64,000 nucleotides of DNA from Brienomyrus brachyistius (Eukaryota > Chordata > Actinopteri > Osteoglossiformes > Mormyridae): assembly GCF_023856365.1 (NCBI RefSeq), contig NC_064533.1, forward strand, positions 29,420,618 to 29,484,617, in the 5' to 3' direction. Shown piece after piece: positions 13,701-22,900 of the stretch; within the stretch, counting starts at the first letter, position 1, and every line of letters starts with the position of its first letter. The translations under genes and the position numbers were made by a program. The notes under the pieces were generated by a model. It did no database searches and was not told the origin of the DNA. It saw only the letters and a program-made list of their open reading frames with translations.

Positions 13701-16700
13701 CAGGGCCCGGCTCAGTCACCTGCTTCTTCTGCCTCCTCTCAGCTCGCGCCTCCTGGGCCACACGCTGCCTCTGTTGCTCCTGGAAACCACTGCGATCATG
13801 CTTGATCCGGGACCCGAGGGGAGGCAGTTCTGTTGTGGGACCGGAGAGAGCCACAGCCCCTGAGAATGCATTCAGATGCAGAGAGACAGCTGGTAAGAGC
13901 AGCCCAGATACTCAGAGAACTTTCATCTGTGCAATTCACCTGTAGCTAATATCTATTATTACGAAAGACTCCCATTTGTCAGGGAAATGCAGACAAGACG
14001 TCCGGACGTGAGGGCCGTTCCCTTGGAAACCAAGCTGACACTGCCTTGTTCCCCAGCCAGTTTCCCTGTTTGATTTTGTCTGCTCTTGCTTTCACTCCAG
14101 CATCAGTCCCTGCTCCACCTTATAACATGGATCCCACACACTTATAACATGTATCCGCCAGGCAACCGTAGTGAGCATCACATGGAGTTAATCTGCTTGG
14201 AAACCATCAAGTCAATTTTCAAGAAAACAAGTATGGTATGCAGAACACCAAACTGCTCTTCTGGCACAGTGACCCCACACCCAATCGAAGGAGGGAGGAC
14301 TCTCTAACCAGCTATTTACTTATTGAATAAATAAACAGGCAAAAGTACATCTACATTGGGGGGGAGCACAGTAATATAGAGAGATCAATAAATCTTTTAA
14401 ACCTCAAGGAAGAGCCAACAGCATCTGAGACCTGAAGTCCAGCAGGACCAGTCCAGTGATTTAGCTGGAACTAATTATATTCTGGTTTAACAGTCGGCCT
14501 TCTTTCTTTAAGGGTAGAGGGGACGCCAGGATGTCTACAGAAATCCTGATGTGAAATTTAAGACTTTTAAAGACGATTCCGTTTTAATGCTATTTCAAGC
14601 CGAATTTAAGACCAAACTGTAAGAATAAATATAGTTTACCAGAATCAATACCCACACATAAACACTACAGTGACTACATCCACTTTTCATTCAAGTTTGA
14701 ATTGACTCAATTATGAGAAAAATCCTCCTACCAAGAAACTTCAATCAAACCAGAAGAACAGCAGACTTAGACAAGTTAACATCCCATTCTCCAACATTAG
14801 TAGCAATTAAAGTGGCAGATAACAGATTCTTGAATATTTCAATGTACCCTTTCCCATGGGTTGCTGCTTCAAAGAAAATGCCGTAGAAAAACACCTAGCG
14901 AACTTGTGTTGATAGCTGCATATATGCTACTTTTGTCATCAATGTTTGAAGTACCACTTAAAAAAAAATAACAACATTAATTGTATTAGAACTAAGGCAT
15001 GTACTATGAAGCAAGATTAACATGCAACTTTCAAAACCCATTCAATATCCCTTTACCCGTCACACACACACACGCATGCATGCACAGCGTAGGCATGTGG
15101 CCGGGAAGACAACAAAGGTGCTGATGTATTTTAGAAAAGCAACATCCATGTTCATTTATAATTACATAGTTAAAAGTGGAAAAAGTACAATAAATAACTA
15201 TAAAACTAAATGAGACAGACATGTCCTGTAAAGTGTGATAAGCAATGGACTATGCGGGTGCGGCACAACCATTTGATTTTGAGATTCTGCAGCATCAGGA
15301 GCAGGTACAGTCTGCTAGACTATGCAATAGCTTCTTCCACCAAGCAGTCTGGATCCTTTAACTCAAAAGGCTGAACCAGGACCAGGTAACAGTAGAGATC
15401 GCCTCTTTGCCACACATAGCAAAAGGGCTTGAAATGTAGAAACAATCGGAGTGTATTTCTGCCTGTGGACTTCAAAGGCTTGTGATTAAAAACTAACTGC
15501 CTTGCTTGTTGAAAGATATTATAGCAGACGACTTTCGACACTTCCAAACTTTAAATTAGTTGAACTCAAATTTAAGACTTAGTAATAGTTTTTAATACCA
15601 TGGTTTACTTAAAATCTGCTTTGCGGCAAATTGGGGAAAGAACAATAATTCTTATAGCCACCGATTGTTCTGAACCTAGACTATGGTTCCCTGAAGAATA
15701 AAAAAGAAAAAACCTTCAAGAGGTTAAGCAGAAAGACTCTTCCTGGAAACATTACTTGAGATTTCACAACCATTCCCGTTAAGCGTTTATACTAAAAGGG
15801 ATTTAATGACCAATTACTGTAAACAAGGGTGCAGGGGTCAGCTGTCACACTCAGTTACCAGATTTATACTGGCAAGTACCTGGATCTGTGTCAAGCGCTT
15901 AACCCTAGAAAAGGAGCCAATCAGCTACCTTTATTCCCAGAATCCTCAGCAGCAGGTGGTGGTGAAGTCCCTGCACTGCCCAGAGTCTCTGAGGTTTTAG
16001 GGGGGTTGAAAGCAGAGAATGCGGTTTCTGTGGGCTGGGAGGACTCTCTAACCAGCTTGTGCCTGGGACCCGCCCCTTGTAGAAGCCTACAAAAGAATGA
16101 GATGCCAAAAGCCACAATAAATAAATAGGCAAAAGTACATCTACATTACAGGGGGGGAGCATGTGGCTAAGCAGGTTAAGATGATGGGCCTGTGATCAGG
16201 AAGTCCCGAGTTCCAATCCCATGACGGGCAGAGTGATGTCACCATTAAAAGTGGAAAGGTTAAGCGTTTCTGCTGAATATTAAGATGCTGAAGACAAATT
16301 CTAAACCAACTAATCGATTACAAAAAAAAAAAAAATTATATATATATATATATATATATGGGAGAGAGAGAGCGAGAGAGAGCGAGAGAGAGAGCGAGAG
16401 AGAGAGCGAGAGAGCTCCGGGCTACAAACCGGGTTGCATGATCAGTTATTGACCTACAATAATGTTCCACACTTTAATGATCACAATGAGGCGAAACACT
16501 TTGTCAGCCTCCCACAAACATAAGATCAGCAGGACCGCAAAGTGTCCAGGATGCAAGATGATCCTCACCACTCTGCGGCCTCCGGCACTGAGAAGTGGCC
16601 CGCCTGCATGGCTGTCTGGATCTGGGCCTCGCTGAAGCCCATCTCACGCAGCGTGGTGAAGAACTCCCCGATGGTCTGGGGGGGACAATGTTCATGTCCT

Positions 16701-19700
16701 CAGATGCCATGACACACTGGGTGTGCACCGCTGCACCGCATAATCACAGAAAATCACTCGCATAAAGATGAAAGCACACTTAGAGCTTAATATTAAAAGG
16801 TGTTTCACCCAATAAACTAATACGATTTTACAACATTAAGTCATTGCATTTTTAACAGAACCCAGGCAGGCAGTGCATTGATTAATCAGGCAGTATGAAA
16901 ACAGGACAGGTCATTCTCATATTCGGTATCAATTTCATGTAAACACAAAAGGCAGACTGGACAACGGGCATAGAGGTGGTTGCTTGATGGGGCGGCAGCT
17001 TCAGGTTTTCTGGGTATGCCCGATGGACAATCAGTTTCCAGAGCTCCTTAGGGTCAGTGGGAGACAGACAGACTCCATTATTTACTCATTGCATAAATAC
17101 AAGCCATGGGGGTAAATTATAATGACCAGTGCTGCAGGATTATCAGACATTATAATGTTCAGCCAAATATACAACCTCAATGACAGACCAAGCCAGAGAT
17201 GGTGCGGATCAAACTCCAGCTCTTTCTTACAGTTATCAAACTCTGGCTGTAGCAAAAACCAAACAACAAACTCCAAAAAATCCATCATAACATAAGGTTA
17301 AAGCAGACAATACAAACAATTTAAAGTGGTTGGATGGACAAAGTAGTACAAGTCGTCTATAGATGTGTACAGGTATGCTATATAAAGCAATCAAATGCTT
17401 CAAACATTGTGATCAGTAATAATTTTTTTACATTTTATTTTAATCTGTGTTTTTTTTTCCAGGAGCTGCAAATCTAAATCATGCCAGAATCTGCTAAGAA
17501 GGCCACTCCAATTTTTCTTTCAGTATTTAAGATAATAAATTTTAAGTAAATAATGTATTATGGGTAGGGATGCACTAATCCCACTTTTTCTGTCCTGATA
17601 CTGACACCTGGGCTATCGGTATTGGTCAATACAGAGTACCAATCCGTTAGCTGTGTGTATGTATGTATGTATAAAAAGCGGAAACCACTTATAATGATCA
17701 TGTCTATCTGGGGGAAATTGATCATTATAACTAGATGAACTTTTTTTTTCTTTTTCTTCATGTCTCAGGCAGATTACCATCTAATTAACATTTGCACATT
17801 AATTACATGACTATAAAGTAAAATGGACAGAGTCACTATTCACTGAATTTTAAAAAACAGTACAGCTGTTTCAAATGCTTTACAAATTAAAGTACAGTAG
17901 AAATTAAATTAGTGAACTGTATGATTCAAATACGCTATACTACAGTGGCCCACTCTACAGATAATATAGGTTACTGTAGTTTTGCTGCTGCTGCATCTTT
18001 GACGATTCTCTAACACTAAGAAAACGACACACATACTGCGATTAGTTATAGAAGCAACGAAAGGGTACACCTGGGTGTACTTATATAAGTAACTGAAACT
18101 GAAATGCTATTCATATCCAACATTAAATAAGTTTAGTTACTTGATGTTAGATGTAAATAACACTTCCCTTTCATGTTCTCTCGCTTCTCCAGAATCTGCA
18201 TTAGCAAACTCTGACTATGGTGCATCTTTAGACATCTGATCAAACTGGTTGTGTTAAATGATGTTGCCCCTTCCTTCTCTTGATACTTTAGCAGAACAGA
18301 CCTTACAGTCCGACAAAATGTTTCACCTTTGAGTTTTAGTGTAATGTTGCAATTAAGTGGTATCGGTTCTTGGTACCGGACATTTTTCACAAGTATGAGG
18401 ATATGAGCGCAGTACTGGCCCGATACCCGACCCTGGCATCAGTATACCGTAACTATGGGAATATCACAGCTAACAATTTTTCACTCTTGAAACATTTACT
18501 GAACATTACGATTAATGTAAGGAAGCGTTCAACGTGCCCAGTTTTCGTGACATTCCCAGACCGTTATCCTACTACTACAACTAAGAATAATATATAAAGA
18601 AATAAGGCATAGTAGAACAGCGGGGGGCACTGTGGCTTTATACCTCTAAGACCGAATAGCACGTTTGCAATAAACAAATACAGCACTACTATAAAATATT
18701 TTTTTTATTTATAAAATAATATTTTTCGAAAGTAATTATGTTAAAGAGCCATTCAAGTAATAATGTTATTGCAGGGTTACCAAAACTGACGCATCACTCG
18801 TGACACTCAAGCTTTCAGACTCACGGTCACGCAAGAAATCTTACGGCAAATCTATTAATATTATTCCGTTTTAAATCTAAAAATTGGCTACATCAAAAAA
18901 ATCAGGGGTAGTTTGCAATCCCAAGATACTACTTAAATTATAATTAAGTTATTACCTATTATTTAATAATTAATTACCTATAAAATACTTTATTATAGAC
19001 CAAACGAGCCAGAGGGGCTCCTGGCTGCGAACCCCCCTCCCACGAGATCCCGAAAGCGGACTCGCATCGCGGAGAGCCCCGGCCCACCCGCCAGCTCCGG
19101 CGTCACTTTTCCGACGGGTCCGCCGCGTGCGAGACCGCAGGAAAAGCAGAAAGTTACGGCGCACCTCAGAAGTTTGGCTCCCCGCCGCGACATACTCTCA
19201 CAACGTGGCACCGAGTAAGTAAGTTTTTAAATGTCTATTTAAAACGAATACACACTAATGAAACGGCAGGATGGCTGTTTATCTGTAAATGGTAAAGAAT
19301 GACCCCACCCGTAATAGGGGGAAACTCCAGACACTGGTTTTCCATGCCGGGACAGCCGACCGTGACTGGCGTGTAGAGTGCACTCAGTCCCCGTTAAGTC
19401 GCAGCGAGGCGCCTGGCTCCGGCATCCCGGCCGCCGTGCTCGATGCTAACTAGCCGTCGGAGGAAATATGCTACCATGGGAAAAGAGGGAGGACAGTAGA
19501 GTGTTCGGGCAATCCGGAACGGCCTTTTGGGGCGACTACCAGACGCTTCAAGCTGTTCCTGACATCCCGCGTTCTTATCGTAAACAAGCAGGGCGATGTA
19601 AACTCCGAATCTGTACAGGCCCGGCGCCACGGCCGGCCGGACAGCCAGCGCTACATCCTAATCTAGCATGTCTGTCGAACCGAGCCATCAGATTATTTAT

Positions 19701-19763
19701 CCGCTTGCTCTCACACTGTTCACATCGGAACCATTTCACACGCCTCACCAAAGAGGATTCCAT
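1522..19763 (-). CDS. UBA-UBX-LRR protein, putative p97/VCP adaptor (17 coding exons, 909 aa)
   Basis: Complete gene read on the minus strand; exon lengths 15, 107, 158, 140, 165, 409, 111, 91, 212, 243, 99, 194, 175, 157, 154, 112 and 188 nt sum to 2730 nt, 909 codons plus TGA, and every junction keeps frame. Domains in order: UBA at about residues 6-45, charged helix with ERRQKKQ/ERELALRRIAEDRR at about 115-160, UBX at about 180-265 with the FPR loop at 237-239, Pro/Glu-rich linker at 266-470, and about 15 LRRs at 507-880 ending in an acidic tail. UBA domains bind ubiquitin and UBX domains dock on the p97/VCP N-domain (known for the families). The LRR solenoid as a client-recognition part is inference. 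The front half resembles UBXN1/SAKS1, but that protein is about 300 residues and has no LRRs. I do not recognise a named orthologue. Cytosolic role likely: no signal peptide or membrane segment. Confidence 0.9.
1850..2130 (-). repeat. tRNA-derived SINE-like element
   Basis: Reading on minus, a B-box-like GGTTTGAATCG is followed by a body with ttgagcaagg and a tail that matches ctttggtcaagtgtgtctgc. Similar units: 4785-4890, 33583-33760, 45880-46055 and 56280-56455 on minus; 35960-36200, 46805-47060 and 60200-60470 on plus. Lies in intron 16. Confidence 0.6.
2199..2310 (-). CDS. Exon 16, LRR 13-14
   Basis: Residues 811-848. VLGLASTQVGDNVVRRGLL and LVKLNLSRTRITDHG. Acceptor tttgcag, donor gtcagt, phase 1 out. 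Confidence 0.92.
3561..3714 (-). CDS. Exon 15, LRR 11-12
   Basis: Residues 759-810. LKKLSLGNTLVTDEGLPFLR and LQELCLDRTGVTSRGVAACV. Acceptor ggcccccag, donor gtacgc, phase 0 out. Confidence 0.92.
4128..4284 (-). CDS. Exon 14, LRR 9-10
   Basis: Residues 707-759. LSQLTLPGRHSVTDSGLTSL and LSELDLTDYTRVTDEGVAHL, two well-formed repeats with VTDSGL/VTDEGV turns. Acceptor gaccgtag, donor gtcagg, phase 2 out. Confidence 0.92.
4285..6707 (-). other. Intron 13 of the UBA-UBX-LRR gene, with repeats
   Basis: No exon seen. Contains a retroposon-type tail ending in aataaatttgacttgac near 4565, a SINE-like fragment at about 4785-4890, a second tail (gaataaacctcttgaacttgaa) near 5180, and an ATCC-type repeat at 6160-6440. 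Confidence 0.6.
6160..6440 (+). repeat. ATCC-type interspersed repeat, copy 1
   Basis: Begins with tatccatccat and runs through the usual fish-repeat blocks: an aggatggggc segment, cacaaaccattcacacc, gcaattt-like text, agcatattttttggac, and gggagaacatgcaaactccacacaca. Ends near cactgtggtgctcc. Same family as 27474-27695. Not coding, despite short open frames on both strands. Confidence 0.75.
6708..6882 (-). CDS. Exon 13, LRR 6-8
   Basis: Residues 649-707. VREVSALAQL, LQTLYLDGTAVTEASLESLA and LSGLGLAGIPVASGDHALQI. Repeat 8 departs from the consensus. Acceptor ccccccag, donor gtgact, phase 1 out. Confidence 0.9.
7165..7400 (+). repeat. CA-flanked fish interspersed repeat
   Basis: Starts at a short CA run, then tttgtggagaccatccattc, a block of telomere-like cctaaccttaact text, and ends at gaaaaatgtccccg. 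Related copies lie at about 10645-10790, 39520-39580 and 52940-53220. Confidence 0.65.
8022..8215 (-). CDS. Exon 12, LRR 4-6
   Basis: Residues 584-648. Three repeats: LSSLSLDQTKVSDAGMVPFL, LVQLNLNQTSVSEATLAVL and LRLLSIKQTK. The L.L..T.VSDAG pattern is the AMN1-like LRR consensus. Acceptor gcccacag, donor gtgccc, phase 0 out. Confidence 0.92.
8497..8595 (-). CDS. Exon 11, LRR 2-3
   Basis: Residues 551-584. DSGLSVLPGLQKLQHLNLSS then CSKLTDSCLRHIG: the cysteine/threonine type of LRR with the LTD.CL turn. Phases 2 in and 1 out agree with the neighbours; acceptor actgcag, donor gtcagc. Confidence 0.9.
8693..8935 (-). CDS. Exon 10, LRR cap and first repeats
   Basis: Residues 470-551. SCLTPELAELLLTHIARERL is an amphipathic helical pair that resembles the short helical caps before LRRs in F-box or ZYG11-like proteins (weak similarity, inference). 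It is followed by LQKFVLNCYPYSTNELLRQL and LKHLSLVSSPLIT, the first two LRRs. Acceptor cctacag, donor gtacct, phase 1 out. Confidence 0.9.
9228..9439 (-). CDS. Exon 9, linker before the LRR region
   Basis: Residues 399-470. Pro/Ala/Glu-rich (GQAAAERLQRAPPHEESPG), then a basic PPKKVFRTPSVPPLCSMAAR that may begin a helix, with AARAAVTLVTA leading into exon 10. Acceptor ctcactccag, donor gtcagc, phase 1 out. Confidence 0.8.
10105..10195 (-). CDS. Exon 8, Pro-rich linker
   Basis: Residues 369-399, containing LPQLPFLPEHRPWGLAEPPH. Of the three frames only the one fitting both neighbours (two bases in, two bases out) is fully open with this composition. Acceptor ctggcag, donor gtgagc. No domain recognised; probably disordered. 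Confidence 0.75.
11117..11227 (-). CDS. Exon 7, acidic linker
   Basis: Residues 332-369, RGQKLVPGDVEEGSSSGEEE and EDVPLVENGPPPIPIP. The two-base start and one-base end match exons 6 and 8. The Ser-Gly-Glu run resembles a CK2-type acidic patch (inference). The frame stays open past the donor (gtacag), so an alternative 3' end is possible. Confidence 0.78.
11715..12215. repeat. AT-rich interspersed repeat with nested insertion
   Basis: Built from cattataatg, cattatgaaggtatttatag and agcttcatagagcattcata words. Almost the same words in the same order recur at 50490-51000. The inner element at 11901-12164 interrupts it; cattata and tataatgc text resumes on either side. Confidence 0.65.
11901..12164. 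mobile_element. Small inverted-repeat element (MITE-like)
   Basis: Left end agacgctcctctccttacga and right end taagtagaggagcgtctg are inverted copies (terminal repeat about 17-20 bp, imperfect), flanked on both sides by TATA. TA-type flanks suggest a Tc1/mariner-related non-autonomous element (inference). The 87-codon open frame across it is not a gene. Confidence 0.65.
12686..12695 (-). terminator. Candidate intronic polyadenylation signal
   Basis: Two overlapping AATAAA hexamers on the minus strand, about 120 bases past the stop reached if the exon 6 donor is not used (stop at 12814-12816). Another hexamer lies at about 12809-12814. Could end a short UBA-UBX transcript without LRRs. No transcript evidence is available. 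Confidence 0.3.
12927..13335 (-). CDS. Exon 6, UBX domain with FPR loop, then acidic and Pro-rich tail
   Basis: Residues 196-332. IRLPSGESMRERF continues the UBX ubiquitin-like fold. LLHSFPRKRFGEAEL holds the conserved p97-contact FPR at residues 237-239, and LRELGLTPNAALCIQ is the last strand, much like UBXN1. After the domain come an acidic run (EEVAEEVEE), glutamines and a proline run. The donor gtaaac at 12926 leaves phase 1. Without splicing the frame runs on 37 codons to a stop at 12814-12816, which could end a short isoform. Confidence 0.92.
13453..13617 (-). CDS. Exon 5, helix end and start of UBX
   Basis: Residues 141-195. Begins ERELALRRIAEDRRSLQEKS, which continues the charged helix and matches the RRIAEDR signature before the UBX of UBXN1 relatives. 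A Gly/Pro/Ala spacer follows, then VQTSVDNQCLLM, the first beta strand of UBX. Acceptor aaacag, donor gtgagg. Confidence 0.9.
13720..13859 (-). CDS. Exon 4, basic/glutamine-rich helical segment
   Basis: Residues 94-140, ending in QEQQRQRVAQEARAERRQKK and a final Gln. This is the charged helix seen between UBA and UBX in UBXN1-type proteins. Acceptor ctcag, donor gtgactg, phase 0 out. The short upstream part (ALSGPTTELPPLGSR) is low complexity. Confidence 0.88.
13860..15928 (-). other. Intron 3
   Basis: AT-rich, no exon or clear repeat found beyond a short CA run near 15062-15074. Short open frames here have no splice or similarity support. Confidence 0.5.
15929..16086 (-). CDS. Exon 3, end of UBA and Ser/Pro-rich linker
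   Basis: Acceptor ttttgtag. The first base completes Trp41, giving the UBA end WLLQG, then a Ser/Thr/Pro-rich stretch with no recognisable fold (residues 42-94). The donor gtagctg leaves phase 1. A second frame is also open here but does not join its neighbours. Confidence 0.85.
16150..16275 (+). repeat. tRNA-derived SINE head
   Basis: Box A-like tggctaagcaggttaaga and box B-like gagttccaatcc are spaced as in a tRNA gene, followed by a body with gatgtcacc. No intact cloverleaf, so a SINE head rather than a tRNA gene. In intron 2. Confidence 0.6.
16334..16413. repeat. Compound AT and GA microsatellite
   Basis: About 12 TA units followed by GA runs regularly broken by GCGA. In intron 2, close to exon 2. 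Confidence 0.9.
16569..16675 (-). CDS. Exon 2, UBA domain
   Basis: Acceptor after a run of seven C. The reading is TIGEFFTTLREMGFSEAQIQ followed by TAMQAGHFSVPEAAEW. It shows the UBA hallmarks: the MGF loop, a hydrophobic/glutamine second helix, and EAAEW leading into the third helix, which finishes in exon 3 as LLQG. Residues 6-41. Ends with two bases of a Trp codon before gtgagg. Confidence 0.9.
16676..19000 (-). other. Intron 1, with possible degenerate DNA-transposon remnant
   Basis: No exon seen. Between about 17562 and 18450 the two ends (tagggatgcactaatcccac on the left; a cgggtatcgggccagtac inverted-type end on the right) resemble fish hAT-family elements with repeated atcgg words. 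The element is degenerate and its limits are uncertain. A GTAT run lies at about 17655-17672. Confidence 0.35.
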
Positions 19764-19950
19764 GTTTCTCAGTCTTCCGTGCCTGCGCGGCGAGCTGCGG
19801 CAGGACGGCACACCGGAAGCGGCGGCGTCGAGCTGCTAGCTGCAGCCGCATTAGTGACGCTTAGGGCGTAACGCCCACAGCGGGCGACCGCCGGGCCACG
19901 GCGCCCGCCTCTTCTTAAAGGGGGCCGGCGCGTTCCATCTTCGAGGCAAA
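19000..19950. promoter_or_regulatory. CpG island, promoter of the UBA-UBX-LRR gene
   Basis: The GC- and CpG-richest block of the window, inside AT-rich flanks. Exon 1 with the start codon is at 19749-19763 on minus, so transcription probably begins at about 19.8-19.95 kb. A CCATCTT motif at 19935 (AAGATGG on minus, YY1-like) lies at a suitable distance. A strong plus-strand donor (CCGA then gtaagtaag, at 19215) could mark an antisense or divergent first exon, but no downstream partner is identified. Confidence 0.7.
19749..19763 (-). CDS. Exon 1 coding part (MESSL), UBA-UBX-LRR gene
   Basis: Only five codons, ATG GAA TCC TCT TTG, then the donor gtgagg in phase 0. The start context is good (A at -3, G at +4). 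The exon sits in the CpG island, and the next exon opens in phase 0 with the UBA domain, as in UBXN1, where the UBA is at the extreme N-terminus. Other ATGs in the island either stop at once or lack a phase-0 donor. The 5' UTR extends to higher coordinates; its start is not visible. Confidence 0.7.
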
Positions 19951-22900
19951 TCGTACTTTATTTTTTAACGAAACATTCAAATCGTTTTTATAAAGCTGAT
20001 CATTATGCTTTGAAACATAATTTTGTCACGGTGGTAAGCAATTAGTACTACACATACTTGTGCGAAAAAGATACTTGTGTGAAAAAGATGAACACTATGT
20101 CACATAATAATAGTAATTATTATTGTTATTGTTGTTGTTTACTAAGAGCGCACAACTAATTTTTGTAGGTAATATTTACAGTTATGTTTGGAGGGGTCAA
20201 AGGCTCGTCCTGCTTTTCTTACAGTTAACGCTGGCACAGCAGAGGTCGCCAAAACGTAGTGAAAGTGAGGATTAGGTTATGAGCGCCGCAAAAAAAATGT
20301 CAGGGTGGAAAGGTTCAACACTGTATTCGTGGATTTTTATATTTTTATTGTGCCTACAATCTCATAATCGCCGACTGAAAACACTATTATAATTTACCAG
20401 TTACAATTCAATAACATCAGTTTAAATATCTGATGAACTAACAATGTCAGCATGAAGGGTTGCAAGTTTATAATCTAGACTGCAATGACAACATCCTTCT
20501 GTAGCAAACAGAAAAGCTTTGACGGGAATTATAATTAAGAATTATAGTACACAACAAAATATAGAATTTAATGCTGATTTAAGTTCAGTTGGTTTTCCTA
20601 ATAACAAAAAGTTTCATGTTGAATTTGGCCATGGTTGGGCCTGGCGGAACTATGTAAGATGTTTTATTCTTCTTGTGTTTCATAATTTTGTAAAATTGGT
20701 TGTATTATGTGATGTATTTCTTGCTGCCACTCTTATTAAGGTAGTACTGATAATTTTACAATGACTTGTGTTTTGCATTATGTTAGTTTCGTGGTTGCAA
20801 TGTACTGGGGTTATGAAACATCCATTATGGTTTGCTACATTCACTCTGCACACATCAATTAACGCAACCAAATGGCACAGGGTTGGGACGTAAGAACAGA
20901 AACTTTGTAGACCTAAGATGCTGTGACAAGATAAAACAACGGACAGCTATTTCAGCATCTGCACAAAGGCAGGCATAATGATTGTAAATATAGGAAAGGT
21001 GACCCAAATTCACCCCCCACACATCTTACATGATTATGCATGAACTATGAAATATTGGATACTTAACTGTAGTGTAGGTTGACTAACATAAGAAACGACA
21101 CCCAAATATGTAGAGTAAATTGACCATAATGCACAAATAGAGCATGTTTTTCTTCATTATATTTCTCAATGAAACAGCAAATGAATTAAGATCCTGAAAA
21201 AATCAGGCAACATCTTGAATGTTTCTGAATAATAAATAGCATTCTCCTTGAAGGTGAACCAGTGACACGCCTATTACTTTTCAGTTCCAATTTCATTCGA
21301 CGATGAAAGGGAAGTGTATTAAACGGGAATAAAAACTGGAAATGAGTGTCTACAATTAATGAATTAAAAGGAAAAACAGGGATGGTTAACAAAGCTGGAC
21401 AAGAAAATATATTGGAAACGACGACAGATGGATTTGTTTAAACAAAGCATTCAGCTGGGTCACATGTGAGGCTTGATAAGATTGTAAGCTTTAATTATGT
21501 GTGGTCAGATTTAGAGCGCTGCGCTGAGGACTTGTGGGAAGGCTTTGGGTAGTATATTTAAATTACACAAGGAGGGGAGGGCTCTGACCTTTAGCAAGAT
21601 TTCTGTGGGTTTTGGTGACAATAATGGAACATGGGCAGACAGTCGCATAACCTTTGAACATGATTGGGAGTGAATGACAGGGTTTCTAGAGCCACATGTT
21701 ACTGGTCTTTTTTTAGTACTGGGATACTTAGGTAAACACTTGGCTGATGCTGGAGCAGTGATTTGCTGAAGAGCAAATAGGTTTATTGTCACAGAAAGCA
21801 GCTTGTGTATGGTCTGACATTTAGAGCCCAGACAAAAAAGATGCATTCCAAATTCTTTTGTAGCCTTTATAGAAGTATGAAGAACAAGTACACCAATACA
21901 CAGAAAACAAGTAGAAGTTCCCAGAATGACAACAATGTACCCTTCGGATGGCCTGTCACCCCCTACCCCCATCTAATGTCTACTCCTTCTACACCCCCAA
22001 ACTCTACGAAAAAGATCCATGAGATACTTGTTGAGTTATGGCTATAACAAGATCAAATGTCTTCTGCATCCACATTTTCTTTCCTTTGCTGCCACCTACC
22101 TCTGCTGCTTCATTTCTAGGGTAATTTGTCTGGAAATGAAATCAGATGTAAAGCTTCATCACAAGTGATTGCTCTAGATTTCTATTAGATTACTAATTAG
22201 AGGACTGATTGGCTGAAGAGTCCTCACACCCAGGTTTGAACAGCTGACCTCAAGGTTATCCCAAAAACCTGCAAACACACCGGCCCTATTAGGATACGAC
22301 TGCCCTTCCCTGCTCTAAGATTACACGGGAAGCATGGCTTCCCCCACAAAATAGCTGAAAGAAATGTGGCAAGTCAGAATTCTCTGCACACAACAAGAGT
22401 ACCAACCAATAATATTAATGCTCATGACTGACATGGATCGCATGCTATTGGTGGTGTTGGCTCACAGTGTTCATTCATTCTGTCACAAGCAGGTGCACAG
22501 AAGCATTTTTTAAACCAAATGTGATAGTTTATCATTTCATATGTCATCTTTCGCTATTGTCATTTGTAAATGTTACTAAATAAAGTCATTATCATTGAGT
22601 TTGATAATTTGTTTATTTTTCAAGTTCAGAAGTTTAGTAGACTAGTTTGGTAGTTAGCTTGCTAACTAAGCTTGTGTGTGTGTGTGTGTGTGTGTTTGTG
22701 TTCAAGTTGAGTTTGAGGTTCTGAAGCAACATGGTACACACTGCAGCTGATGTGGTTCACTTCAGTCTGAAGAAGTCCTTTAATGAAGCAGAGCACAATT
22801 TACATATAAGCAGCTGACAAACTACAATAAAAAAAAAACTTTTTTTGGTCATACTGCTAACTGTCCACACTGAATTTTTTGCACTTAAAGTGAATGATTC

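Noticed and set aside
15905..16162. 85-codon frame containing LLPIYLLWLLASHSF
   Set aside because: Overlaps exon 3 in another frame and joins neither neighbouring exon; the hydrophobic run is intronic.
16150..16230. tRNA gene
   Set aside because: Box A and box B are present, but the stems do not form a cloverleaf and SINE body sequence follows.
21511..21972. 153-codon open frame on minus
   Set aside because: No recognisable motif, no good splice sites or promoter, composition like its non-coding flanks.
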